From contig NZ_JBGJZL010000006.1 of assembly GCF_042610375.1 (NCBI RefSeq), forward strand, positions 1 to 64,000: DNA of 64,000 nt. The letters are read 5' to 3'. A model generated the notes under the pieces. The model searched no databases, was not told the DNA's origin, and saw only the letters and a program-made list of their open reading frames with translations. This DNA is from CTSoil-075 sp042610375. Its GTDB lineage: Bacteria; Bacillota; Negativicutes; DSM-13327. Shown piece by piece: positions 17,460-25,752 of this stretch. The position numbers and the translations under genes were made by a program. Position 1 is the stretch's first letter. The number at the start of each line of letters is the position of its first letter.

Positions 17460-18329
17460 TTATATAGTCACCTTATTATCTTGAAGTAATTTCAGTAAAG
17501 TTTGTACTGTGGTTGATCGATATTTATCCTTACGAGTAATCGTAAAAAGTGGAATTTCTAAATGGCTTACTTCTTCAAATATATAAAACTTATCATTTTC
17601 TTTAATAAGATTCTCTACAACGCTTCTTGGAAGTAGCGCGATCCCCAAACCTTCAGCCATTGCATTTTTTACAGCCTCAAAATCACTATATTCAAAAGTC
17701 GAATTCAACCCACGCTTTTGCAAGAATTGATCACACAAGATACGGAAAGTACATCCCTGCCGAAAATTAATGACTGCACAATCATCAATTTGAGGACAAT
17801 CCCTATCTTTAATAACATTTTCATGTCCAACCCAAACTAGTTCTTCAGAATTAATCATAACCGTATTTAAGTATTTCTCAGAAATAAAGTCATGGACAAT
17901 CCCGATATCATATTTATTATTATTAATTCCATCAAGGACACAACTGGAATTTAAGCAGATTTCTACGTTAATTTTCCCTGTAGTGCTATTTGTTTGTAAT
18001 TGTAGCAATGCAGGAGAAAGTAAGGAATTGATATAGCTAGTTGATATACCAATTCTTGTATATTGAACTTCTGAAAAACAATTAAATTGGGTAACAGTTT
18101 CACTATAAATTTTGAGGATTTTTTCCGAAGGATCAATGAGAGACTTACCAGCATTGGTAATGTAAATTTTTTTACCAATACGTTCAAATAATTGCACCCC
18201 AAAATGTTCTTCTAAAGTGCGAATTTGAGCCGAAACAGTTGGTTGGGTAAAATTAAGTAATTCTGCAGCTTGCGTAATGTTTTCAAGTTTTGCAACTGCA
18301 CAAAATGTTTTTAATAAGCGAATGTCCAC
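17460..18329 (-). CDS. LysR-family transcriptional regulator
   Basis: A 289-aa regulator with the N-terminal winged helix-turn-helix (AELLNFTQPTVSAQIRTLEEHFG, about residues 18-40) and a substrate-binding domain from about 90. GTG start behind GAGGTG. It is co-directional with the QueG-like gene 90 bp downstream, so the two may be cotranscribed; usual LysR regulators are divergent from their targets. The effector is unknown. Confidence 0.85.
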   Translation of the reverse strand: MDIRLLKTFCAVAKLENITQAAELLNFTQPTVSAQIRTLEEHFGVQLFERIGKKIYITNAGKSLIDPSEKILKIYSETVTQFNCFSEVQYTRIGISTSYINSLLSPALLQLQTNSTTGKINVEICLNSSCVLDGINNNKYDIGIVHDFISEKYLNTVMINSEELVWVGHENVIKDRDCPQIDDCAVINFRQGCTFRILCDQFLQKRGLNSTFEYSDFEAVKNAMAEGLGIALLPRSVVENLIKENDKFYIFEEVSHLEIPLFTITRKDKYRSTTVQTLLKLLQDNKVTI

Positions 18330-18432
18330 AAAGCACCTCGAATAAGTATTCTTTTTTCAAACAGTATACCGCTATATGATTCTCGTTTTTTAATATCATT
18401 TTGATTTATATATCATCCTATAATAAGTTTTT

Positions 18433-18588
18433 CTATTTATCTACAATTTTCTTTAATGCCTCTAAATAAATTTCTCCTAATCGACTCAACGTTATGTTTT
18501 TATGTGTTATCGTTCCGATATGAATTTCCTCATTTACTTCAAAAGGAACGGCTATGAAATCATCACCATTTAATCAAACTTCACTCAT
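18433..18588 (-). pseudogene. C-terminal remnant of a LysR-type regulator
   Basis: On the minus strand the DNA reads GDDFIAVPFEVNEEI..IGTITHKNITLSRLGEIYLE..KKIVDK and then a stop, which matches the last strand and helix of LysR substrate-binding domains. A TGA interrupts the frame just before (about 18574), and no DNA-binding domain is found further upstream. It is a decayed gene end, not a functional protein. Confidence 0.55.
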
Positions 18589-18695
18589 TATTTATGCTAA
18601 GCATACATGTAAATGATCAAATAAAGCAAGGGACAATAAGATTTAAAAAATCATACAGTTCAATCTTATTTAAAATTTGAAGCAAATAAATAAAA

Positions 18696-18723
18696 GCTAA
18701 TCCTGCACAAAGGCAGTATTAGC
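18696..18723 (-). terminator. Terminator of the superoxide dismutase gene
   Basis: GCTAATCCTGC pairs with GCAGTATTAGC (10 of 11) over a 6-bp loop; on the minus strand it is followed by TTTTATTTATTT. It may also close the whole BMC operon, since no terminator is seen between pduT and this point. Confidence 0.7.
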
Positions 18724-18735
18724 TAGCAATCCTTA

Positions 18736-19410
18736 TTATTCACACTCATAGTCTGCCAGCAATAAAGGTAGTTGCCCTTGCATTGCTAATCTAAGACGTT
18801 TTTCAACCTCAAACCAATTTATTAATTTTAGCCATTCTCTGACATATTTCTCACGATCATATTGATAATCGAGATAATAAGCATGTTCCCATACATCGGT
18901 TACCATGATGGGGATTGCCCCCCATTGCGTAAGGTTCTGATGTTTTTCCGCAGTAAGAATTTCAAGGTGGTTCCAGGCTGGATTCCACACAAGTATTCCC
19001 CATCCAGAGGCCTCTACCTTAGTGGTTGCAGTGGCAAATTGGTCGATAAATGCATCAAAATTCCCAAAATATTTATTGATCTCTTTTATTGTACGTCGAC
19101 CAGGCTCACTTTGAAATCGTACTGGTGCCATCACTGTCCAATAAATACTATGCAAAATGTGCCCCGAACCATTAAATGCTAATTCATTTTCCCAGTATTT
19201 TATGAATGTAAGATCATTTTTTCGCCGTGCTTCGACAAGAGCCAATTCAGCTTTATTTAAACCATCTACATAAGATTTGTGATGATGGTCGTGATGATAC
19301 TTAAGCGTAGTATGGCTAATAATTGGTTCAAGTGCATCATATGAATAAGGCAATGGTGGTAATTTATGTTTACCCGCTGGTATATACTCACCTGAGACTT
19401 TGTTGTCCAA
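18736..19410 (-). CDS. Iron/manganese superoxide dismutase
   Basis: A 224-aa Fe/Mn SOD. Metal ligands are seen as H39 in LKYHHDHHHKSYV, the histidine in GHILHSIYW, and D and H in VTDVWEHAYYLDY. It converts superoxide to peroxide and oxygen in the cytoplasm; no signal peptide is seen. The gene lies 77 bp after pduT with no hairpin between, so it can be read through from the BMC operon. This would place an oxygen-defence enzyme with an oxygen-sensitive glycyl radical system. Start is TTG behind AGGGAGGGG. Iron versus manganese cannot be told. Confidence 0.9.
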   Translation of the reverse strand: MDNKVSGEYIPAGKHKLPPLPYSYDALEPIISHTTLKYHHDHHHKSYVDGLNKAELALVEARRKNDLTFIKYWENELAFNGSGHILHSIYWTVMAPVRFQSEPGRRTIKEINKYFGNFDAFIDQFATATTKVEASGWGILVWNPAWNHLEILTAEKHQNLTQWGAIPIMVTDVWEHAYYLDYQYDREKYVREWLKLINWFEVEKRLRLAMQGQLPLLLADYECE

Positions 19411-19487
19411 AATTTTACCCCTCCCTAAAATATTTACTTATCGTTTTCTTATATTATATTGACCCTGCGGGAGGTAGGTGATGTTTT

Positions 19488-20039
19488 TTAAAATAATGAT
19501 TGATGAAGACTATGGTGTGGTGCTGCAATGACAAGTTGATCAACCAGGAAACCACTGTCTTGTATAATTTGGCAGCCTGCACGAATAGCAGCCTTTACTG
19601 CACCTACCTCACCAGTTAGAGATACCAGGGCTTTTCCTCCCATACCACGAGCTAAACGAACTTCAAGTAACTGGACAACAGCTGTTTTTGCAGCTGCATC
19701 AGCAGCTACAATTGCTGACGCCACCGAATAGCTCTCAATTATGCCTAAAGAGTTTATCTGCGTTACTTCTGTACAACCTGACAATGCTCGAAATACATCG
19801 CCATGAATATTAGGAAGTACGAATTCATCTACTATATTCTCTGTTCCACCAACGTTCTTACCACTTTGAACTGAACTCTTCACTGCGCCTACGTCTCCGC
19901 CCACCATAACAATATACTTACCTGGACACATAGGTTGAGATAGAATTAAATCAACATTGGCCGCTTTTAACATGGCATCGGCCACTAAAATCCCCTTGGT
20001 TATATTTTTAACTTCTAATAGTCCGATAGCACGTCTCAT
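19488..20039 (-). CDS. pduT: PduT-type BMC shell trimer protein with Fe-S pore
   Basis: A 183-aa tandem BMC-domain protein (about 1-90 and 95-180). C38 in SQPMCPGKY matches in position the pore cysteine of PduT, where three subunits hold one [4Fe-4S] cluster in the centre of the shell tile. It is thought to pass electrons between the shell interior and the cytosol. The gene follows pduS by 19 bp, its usual partner. Last BMC gene of the operon. Confidence 0.85.
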   Translation of the reverse strand: MRRAIGLLEVKNITKGILVADAMLKAANVDLILSQPMCPGKYIVMVGGDVGAVKSSVQSGKNVGGTENIVDEFVLPNIHGDVFRALSGCTEVTQINSLGIIESYSVASAIVAADAAAKTAVVQLLEVRLARGMGGKALVSLTGEVGAVKAAIRAGCQIIQDSGFLVDQLVIAAPHHSLHQSLF

Positions 20040-20058
20040 TTACTCTCCCCCTACTGCA

Positions 20059-21390
20059 TTACACACTTTGAATGCCAATCCAACCGTCGATAGCATACAC
20101 TTGTCCTGAAATACTAGCGTGTAGATTCATACCTACCGCTGCTCCTTCTGGTATTACGGCAATTAGATCACCTTTATTGACAAAATCACCCGTATGAACA
20201 ATCGGTTGCGCTGGAGCTCCAATGTGTTGCGAAAGTTGTATCCTTACATCTTTTGTTATAACCGCCTCAGTGTTCAAGGGTGCTTTGACATCATATCCAT
20301 CTAGACCTAAACGATAAAGCAATCGTTTAGTAGGAATAAGACGATATTCTCGATTTATACGAGACTTTTCAGGTGCGGCATTGTGGGGATTTTTAATACG
20401 TGACTGACCAAATTGCCGTTTTAATTCAGCATTAACACGGCGGGGTGATAATCCCATAGTGCAGCCAAAGGTGTCGCATAAACCGCATTCTGAGCACAAA
20501 AAAGCTTTGGTAAGAACATCTGCCATGTTATATTGTCCTTTCCCAACAGCCTGCATGACCCGATGCGGCTCCAGACTATGACCCAGTAAATTACGAGGAC
20601 AACTATCAGTACACGCCCGACAATTACAGCAAACAGCTTTAGCTCGGTTGACGATAACCGACCAAGGCATATTTTTTTGAGTTACTAATGAATGGTCTTG
20701 AGGTAACACGATAATGCCACCAGTTGTTTTAGTAACGGCTCGATCGGCAGTAGTCATTTTTCCCATCATAGGACCGCCATCCACAACTGCATAATTGGGC
20801 ATTGATGTCCCTCCAGCCAACTCAATCAATTCACGTATGATCATACCAATTGGTACTTTAAAAGTTCCCGGTTTATTCACTGCGCCCGTTACAGTAACAT
20901 ACTTTTCAATTACCGGCTGGCCTGAAACCGCTTGTGCTACATTTATCAATGTCTCAACATTAGCAACGACAACACCAACATGTAATGGAATGCCTCCCTC
21001 TGGAACAATTCGGCCAGTCACTTCAAAAACAAGTACCTGCTCGTCACCCGCTGGATAAATATCAGGTAAAAAGAACAGTTCAATATTTTGCTCATTTGTT
21101 TTTTTTAACTCTTCTTCAAGCTTACGTACTGCATCTTCATATTTGCGTTTTAGTCCAATAACTCCACGTTGCGCGCCAGTAGCCTGCATAATTATCTTTA
21201 GGCCAGTAATTAGTTTATCACTTTCACTAGCCATAATGAGTTGATGTGCTCTAAGCAATGGTTCACATTCAGCTCCATTAACAATTACGGTATCAACGTC
21301 AGCATTAATTTTAACATAAGTAGGGAAGCCAGCACCGCCGGCTCCGACTACTCCTGCCGCTTTTACTGCAGCAATAATGTTTTCCCGCAT
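20059..21390 (-). CDS. pduS: PduS-type electron-transfer flavoprotein (RnfC-like)
   Basis: A 443-aa protein. The N-terminal Gly-rich VVGAGGAGFPTYVK motif and VNGAECEPLL belong to the RnfC/NuoF-like FMN and NADH-binding domain, followed by an SLBB segment. Two [4Fe-4S] motifs are visible: CCNCRACTDSCPRN and CSECGLCDTFGC. The C-terminal part is biotinyl-like (HTGDFVNKGDLIAV). PduS reduces cobalamin in B12-type compartments. Here the signature enzyme is a glycyl radical enzyme, so it more likely recycles NADH or supplies electrons through PduT. Ribosome site AAGGAG, ATG start. Confidence 0.85.
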   Translation of the reverse strand: MRENIIAAVKAAGVVGAGGAGFPTYVKINADVDTVIVNGAECEPLLRAHQLIMASESDKLITGLKIIMQATGAQRGVIGLKRKYEDAVRKLEEELKKTNEQNIELFFLPDIYPAGDEQVLVFEVTGRIVPEGGIPLHVGVVVANVETLINVAQAVSGQPVIEKYVTVTGAVNKPGTFKVPIGMIIRELIELAGGTSMPNYAVVDGGPMMGKMTTADRAVTKTTGGIIVLPQDHSLVTQKNMPWSVIVNRAKAVCCNCRACTDSCPRNLLGHSLEPHRVMQAVGKGQYNMADVLTKAFLCSECGLCDTFGCTMGLSPRRVNAELKRQFGQSRIKNPHNAAPEKSRINREYRLIPTKRLLYRLGLDGYDVKAPLNTEAVITKDVRIQLSQHIGAPAQPIVHTGDFVNKGDLIAVIPEGAAVGMNLHASISGQVYAIDGWIGIQSV

Positions 21391-21458
21391 GGCGACCTAC
21401 TCCTTCGTGGTTTCATATGATTTACCGTGTACTCAAAGCACAAGGAATGCACTAGTAT

Positions 21459-22433
21459 TTAATTAGCATCATCCAAATGATGAAGAAAATCTTCTACACT
21501 TATAAACGGCAATAGCTGCGTTCCACAATTATCAGCAAGTCCATGACTTAACCAGCTGGATATCACATGATTATCAAAAAGATTTTTTTGATCAATCCAG
21601 GTGTTTATTCCCATAGTAGCAAATGCAACTGCAGTCACTAGCTTTCTATTATATTCATTTCCAGTTAGTATCGCGAATACTGGCAATTCACCTGCAGCTT
21701 GTGCGATACAAACAAATTCACCAGCATCATGAGATGTTCCAATATGAAGAATAGGTGGAGTACCTACTGGAAGTACATCTCTCAAAGGAAAATATCCATT
21801 ATTATAATTGGGATGACATAATCCTGAAGCAATCAATGCTGCGCTAACACAGCCTGCTGATATTACAAGATATCCCCGCTCAACAAGTTTCTTTGCTATC
21901 GTTATATATTCGTCACTGGAAGTATCAGCAGACCATCCAAAACCACCTAGATAAATCAGCCCTGCAAGCCTGCCTTGACTATAGTGTTGAGCTAAGGATG
22001 CTAGTATTTCCTGACTATTAGTTACTGAGTAGCCCACATATCCAATATTGAGAGAAGTCGTACTTTCTAATACAACCGTCTTAATTTGTTCTTTAGCCTT
22101 TGTACCAGATATCTTAGTTTTAAGTTGCCTAATATGATCGAGAGATTTTGCAGCACATTCTCCTAGAGATACTAAGCGTTCAACAGAATCTTGCGATACT
22201 TCTTCTACACACAGGTGCATCCTTTGCAGTGGTGAATTGAGAGTTGGTAAAAAATCTAATTCTTGCTCAAATTTAAGTAAATCAACTAATCCTTTTTGAG
22301 TCCTATTAAAGAAACCTTTTGCTGATATGGTATTCTCGCTCCTGTAAGCAGTTTTTTTTCTTTTTCCTTCAGGTTTTTCTTTCCATGCAGATCCAGAATA
22401 ATGGTCAGAATAGTTAGCAATTGTACCTTTCAT
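21459..22433 (-). CDS. CODH/hybrid-cluster-fold protein in the BMC operon, ligand-poor
   Basis: A 324-aa protein. Residues about 125-300 follow the C-terminal domain of Ni-CO dehydrogenase: GYLVISAGCVSAALIASGL, then PPILHIGTSHDAGEF and a segment VFAILTGNEYNRKLVTAVAFATMGINTWI. In CODH the second motif is HMGSCVDN, with the cysteine as cluster ligand; here it is S234. C195 of the first motif is kept. The N-terminal 120 residues lack the CODH cluster cysteines and begin with a basic, disordered-looking stretch of about 40 residues. It is therefore a CODH-like protein without a full C-cluster. A role inside the shell (redox, scaffold or ligand binding) is inferred only from its place between eutN and pduS. 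Ribosome site AAAGGAG. Confidence 0.65.
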   Translation of the reverse strand: MKGTIANYSDHYSGSAWKEKPEGKRKKTAYRSENTISAKGFFNRTQKGLVDLLKFEQELDFLPTLNSPLQRMHLCVEEVSQDSVERLVSLGECAAKSLDHIRQLKTKISGTKAKEQIKTVVLESTTSLNIGYVGYSVTNSQEILASLAQHYSQGRLAGLIYLGGFGWSADTSSDEYITIAKKLVERGYLVISAGCVSAALIASGLCHPNYNNGYFPLRDVLPVGTPPILHIGTSHDAGEFVCIAQAAGELPVFAILTGNEYNRKLVTAVAFATMGINTWIDQKNLFDNHVISSWLSHGLADNCGTQLLPFISVEDFLHHLDDAN

Positions 22434-22467
22434 ATCTACTGCTCCTTTTAGATAATAATAGTAGCAT

Positions 22468-22728
22468 TTATTCTCGCTGTATTTCGTCTACAATACCTAC
22501 GATACACAAGTCAGCAGATATTTGTTTTTCAGAGCAAAAGGAGTGCCCCCATGCAATCAGAACATATTCTCCATACCCCGCCCCTACTGTATCTACAGCA
22601 ACGACGGCATCATCTTCAATTGTATTGTAGTTATCATCTACGGGTTTGATAATGAGTAATTTTGCTCCTAATAAGTGTTCGCTCTTTTGGGTTGAAATCA
22701 CCTTACCGACTACTTTTGCTACAAACAT
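22468..22728 (-). CDS. EutN/CcmL-type BMC pentamer vertex protein
   Basis: An 86-aa single-domain pentamer protein. The start MFVAKVVGKVISTQKSEHL and the middle VAVDTVGAGYGEYVLIAWG are the usual marks of the family. Five copies close the vertices of the icosahedral shell. It is the only BMC-P gene in the window. It lies 15 bp after the aldehyde dehydrogenase gene in the operon. Confidence 0.9.
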   Translation of the reverse strand: MFVAKVVGKVISTQKSEHLLGAKLLIIKPVDDNYNTIEDDAVVAVDTVGAGYGEYVLIAWGHSFCSEKQISADLCIVGIVDEIQRE

Positions 22729-22743
22729 CTTTTTTCGACTCCT

Positions 22744-24276
22744 TTATGAAATAGAACGATCACTTAATTTTTGGAGAATATTTTTAAGCATTTCTTCTAA
22801 TTCTTCACCTGTAAGCCGCCCATCACAATTCGTTTTTTGCAGTAATAATCGGATCACTTCTTCTTCGGGTAAAGACTGAGATTCACTAGACGTTCCATGA
22901 TCTTTAAGGTCATCTAGCTCTTTTATACCATAAGCCAATCGTTTAATATTTAATAAATTCATTGGCCCAACATTATCAGAAGTCGAGCTACCGCCCACAG
23001 CGCCGCACCCAAGAGTTAAAGCTGGAAAGAGATTGGTAGTCCCACCAATACCTCCCAGTGCACCAGGAGTGTTGACCAGTAATCTTGAAACGGGTTTTCT
23101 CAGAGCAAACTCTCTGATCACTTCATTATTACTTGAATGAATGATTAAAGTATGACCTTGACCCTCATTTTGCAATAATTCAATACATCTTTCACATGCA
23201 CTTTCCCAATCTTGTTCAATATAAAATGCTAAGATTGGAGCTAACTTCTCTCTTGAATAAGGATTTTCTTTACTTACAGTCGTTTGTGCTGACATTAAAA
23301 TTTTCGTACCAACAGGAATCGTAATTCCTACAATCGCTGCTAGTTCTTCGGCGCTTTTTCCTACAATTTGCGGATTAATAGTACCATTGGCTCTTAATAA
23401 ATATTTGCCTAATTTCTCTGATTCACTGGGATTTAAAAAATGTCCACCTTGTTTTTGGAGTTCTAAGACGACCTGTTCTTTAATGATGCTTTCAATAACG
23501 ATAGATTGCTCCGATGCACAAATGACACCGTTATCAAAAGTCTTGCTATCGATAATTCTCTTGACAGCCATCTTAATATCTGCCGTTTTTTCAATAAAAG
23601 CAGGTCCATTCCCCGGTCCAACGCCAATGGCTGGATTACCAGAACTGTAAGCTGCCTTTACCATTGCTTCCCCGCCTGTTGCTAAAATCAAGGCAATATC
23701 CTTATGTCGCATCAAGGTGTTTGTTCCTTCTAATGAAAGCACCGTCAAACAGCCGATGATTCCTTCAGGAGCGCCAGCTTCAGTGGCGGCTTTACTCAAA
23801 ATATTGACAGTCTCCATAATGCATTTTCGCGCCGACGGATGGGGAGAAAATACGATCCCATTACCAGCCTTTAGTGCAATAAGTGCTTTATAGATTGTAG
23901 TCGAAGTCGGATTTGTCGATGGAATTAAACCGGCAATAACCCCGACGGGTACTGCAATATCCATCACCTTATTAGCTGTATCTTCTTTAATGATACCAAC
24001 CGTTTTTAAATCTTTTATATTGTTATATACAACTTTGCTAGCAAACTGATTTTTAATGACTTTGTCTTGCCATCGACCATAACCAGTTTCTTCTTTAGCT
24101 AATTTGGCAAGTCTTGTTGCTTCTTTCTCAGCGGCAATGGCCATTTTTTCAATAATTATATCAATCTGGCTTTGCGAAAAACTTTTATAGATATTCTGTG
24201 CTTGATGAGCCTTAGCAACAATCTGACGAGTTTCCTGGATCGATCTGAGATCTTGATCTACTAATGCCATGTCCAT
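22744..24276 (-). CDS. CoA-acylating aldehyde dehydrogenase (PduP/EutE type)
   Basis: A 510-aa enzyme that turns the aldehyde formed by the signature enzyme into acyl-CoA with NAD+ reduction. The catalytic cysteine is C253 in DNGVICASEQS, with the substrate loop NPAIGVGPGNGPAFI ahead of it. After the catalytic domain (ending about 455) come a polar linker GTSSESQSLPEEE and about 40 residues with amphipathic helices (VIRLLLQK and LEEMLKNILQKL), which look like a C-terminal encapsulation peptide. The first ATG is used; AGGAGG is 8 bp upstream. No alcohol dehydrogenase gene is found in the locus to recycle the NADH. Confidence 0.9.
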   Translation of the reverse strand: MDMALVDQDLRSIQETRQIVAKAHQAQNIYKSFSQSQIDIIIEKMAIAAEKEATRLAKLAKEETGYGRWQDKVIKNQFASKVVYNNIKDLKTVGIIKEDTANKVMDIAVPVGVIAGLIPSTNPTSTTIYKALIALKAGNGIVFSPHPSARKCIMETVNILSKAATEAGAPEGIIGCLTVLSLEGTNTLMRHKDIALILATGGEAMVKAAYSSGNPAIGVGPGNGPAFIEKTADIKMAVKRIIDSKTFDNGVICASEQSIVIESIIKEQVVLELQKQGGHFLNPSESEKLGKYLLRANGTINPQIVGKSAEELAAIVGITIPVGTKILMSAQTTVSKENPYSREKLAPILAFYIEQDWESACERCIELLQNEGQGHTLIIHSSNNEVIREFALRKPVSRLLVNTPGALGGIGGTTNLFPALTLGCGAVGGSSTSDNVGPMNLLNIKRLAYGIKELDDLKDHGTSSESQSLPEEEVIRLLLQKTNCDGRLTGEELEEMLKNILQKLSDRSIS

Positions 24277-24305
24277 GATGATAGCCTCCTATTTATATAT
24301 GATCC

Positions 24306-25049
24306 TTACGAACTAATTGATTGAAATTCCAGCTTTATTCCTTTGCTTTGAATGTAATCTCTGGCAAGGGGTGTAATGATTGTGCTTTCCCGTATTTTTA
24401 AAACACTATTACTATCGTTTCCATTGATATCACTCAACGTTAAAATTGAGTGATTACAGAAACCCCCTCCTTCTACACTTTGTACCACTGGTACTTTTTT
24501 AAGGCTATTTCCCTCAACAGCCATTCTAAATTCCCCTGTATCAATAAATTTAACATCCATACTTTCTAATTGCTTCTCATAATTCATGATCATAGCGTTA
24601 TATGCTACATTCTTTGATAACCCCTTAGCAATATTCACTGAATTCTGCGGATCGTAGCTATCTCTCACTATAACAATTTCTTTGTTCATCATTAACGCTC
24701 TAGATATCCCCGTTGTTAATAAATTATCAGATATGCCAAGTGCGATTTTACTTAAGGTATTCCGAGATAATACTGGTATCAAAACAAAATCTGCTTTTTT
24801 TATCGCTACCTCCAAATCAACCATAGAAGTAACCGTATTACCTTTTAATGTCTTGAGTAAATCTTGATTGATGATCTGCTGTGCATTCTCAGAGATTACA
24901 AGATCATAATCATTCAAATTTACCTCGATTAAAATGTCTAATAGTAATTCTAAATTAACAGTTCCACCACTGAACATGACTAAAATGCGTTTTTTCACCA
25001 GTGGCAGCAGTTCGCGAAGCAATTCTTTTATTAAGTCTTCAACACTCAA
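24306..25049 (-). CDS. BMC-associated flavoprotein-family protein
   Basis: A 247-aa protein with a Rossmann-like fold of the flavoprotein (HFCD) family: an early KRILVMFSGGTVNLELLL strand-loop-helix and a central ADFVLIPVLSRNTLSKIALGI segment, as in FMN-binding decarboxylase-like proteins. The C-terminal end STIITPLARDYIQSKGI resembles a short segment found at the ends of other BMC proteins such as EutT and EutQ, perhaps a targeting or shell contact. Flavoproteins of this family are known from glycyl radical BMC loci, but their reaction is not known. Start TTG, 7 bp after GGAGG. Confidence 0.6.
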   Translation of the reverse strand: MSVEDLIKELLRELLPLVKKRILVMFSGGTVNLELLLDILIEVNLNDYDLVISENAQQIINQDLLKTLKGNTVTSMVDLEVAIKKADFVLIPVLSRNTLSKIALGISDNLLTTGISRALMMNKEIVIVRDSYDPQNSVNIAKGLSKNVAYNAMIMNYEKQLESMDVKFIDTGEFRMAVEGNSLKKVPVVQSVEGGGFCNHSILTLSDINGNDSNSVLKIRESTIITPLARDYIQSKGIKLEFQSISS

Positions 25050-25072
25050 ATTCTAGCCTCCATTGTAACTGA

Positions 25073-25738
25073 TTACCGCGTATTTTTTCTGGTGATGCTA
25101 GCACAATCATTATTTTTGATTCCGCCAGCATTTGCCTCATCAGTATCGATATGAAATTCTAGAGTGGCATCATTGCTGATTCTGATCAAAACATCGTGAA
25201 ATGTCACCTTGTTTTCCCCACTTGTCTCTATGCTAACCAAATCACCATCTTGGACTCCAAATCTGACTGCTTCATTTTCTGGCATATGAAGATGCCTCTT
25301 TGCACAAATAACTTTTTCATTGAGTAGCAAGGAGCCTTTTGTCCCCATCACACACAGGTTTCCAGAACCTTTTGTATCGCCTGAATTTCGAACTGGACTT
25401 TTAATCCCTAATGTAAAAGCATCGGTTTTTGATATTTCAATTTGACTATATTTTCTAACAGGTCCGAGAATTCTTACGTTATTGAAACAGCCTTTAGGTC
25501 CGGTTATACACACCGTTTCCTCTGCAGCAAATTGCCCTATCTGCTTCAAGGATTTTTTCACCTTAAGTTCGTATCCTATGCCAAATAATACTTCCAAATC
25601 ATCTTGCGTAAGATGGATATGCCGATTGGAAACACCGATTGGTATACAATAACTTCTATCTTTTATCGCGGCTCTCATGGCGATTTCCACAGCAAGTTCA
25701 TTAATAAGCATTTCGTCAATTTTCATAGTAAAAACCAT
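25073..25738 (-). CDS. pduL: PduL phosphotransacylase
   Basis: A 221-aa enzyme converting acyl-CoA and phosphate to acyl-phosphate, recycling CoA inside the shell. The zinc-binding histidines are visible in SNRHIHL, AKRHLHM and EFHIDTDEANA. The first 20-25 residues form an amphipathic helix (EMLINELAVEIAMRA), the known N-terminal encapsulation peptide of PduL. The ATG at 25738 directly abuts a GAGGG ribosome site, so the ATG at 25726 (MKIDEMLI) is the likelier start. No acetate or propionate kinase is present in the window. Confidence 0.9.
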   Translation of the reverse strand: MVFTMKIDEMLINELAVEIAMRAAIKDRSYCIPIGVSNRHIHLTQDDLEVLFGIGYELKVKKSLKQIGQFAAEETVCITGPKGCFNNVRILGPVRKYSQIEISKTDAFTLGIKSPVRNSGDTKGSGNLCVMGTKGSLLLNEKVICAKRHLHMPENEAVRFGVQDGDLVSIETSGENKVTFHDVLIRISNDATLEFHIDTDEANAGGIKNNDCASITRKNTR

Positions 25739-25752
25739 TCCCTCGATCTGAT

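Noticed and set aside
20059..21390. PduS homologue as a cobalamin reductase
   Set aside because: The signature enzyme here is B12-independent, and no cobalamin adenosyltransferase or B12-dependent dehydratase is in the locus.
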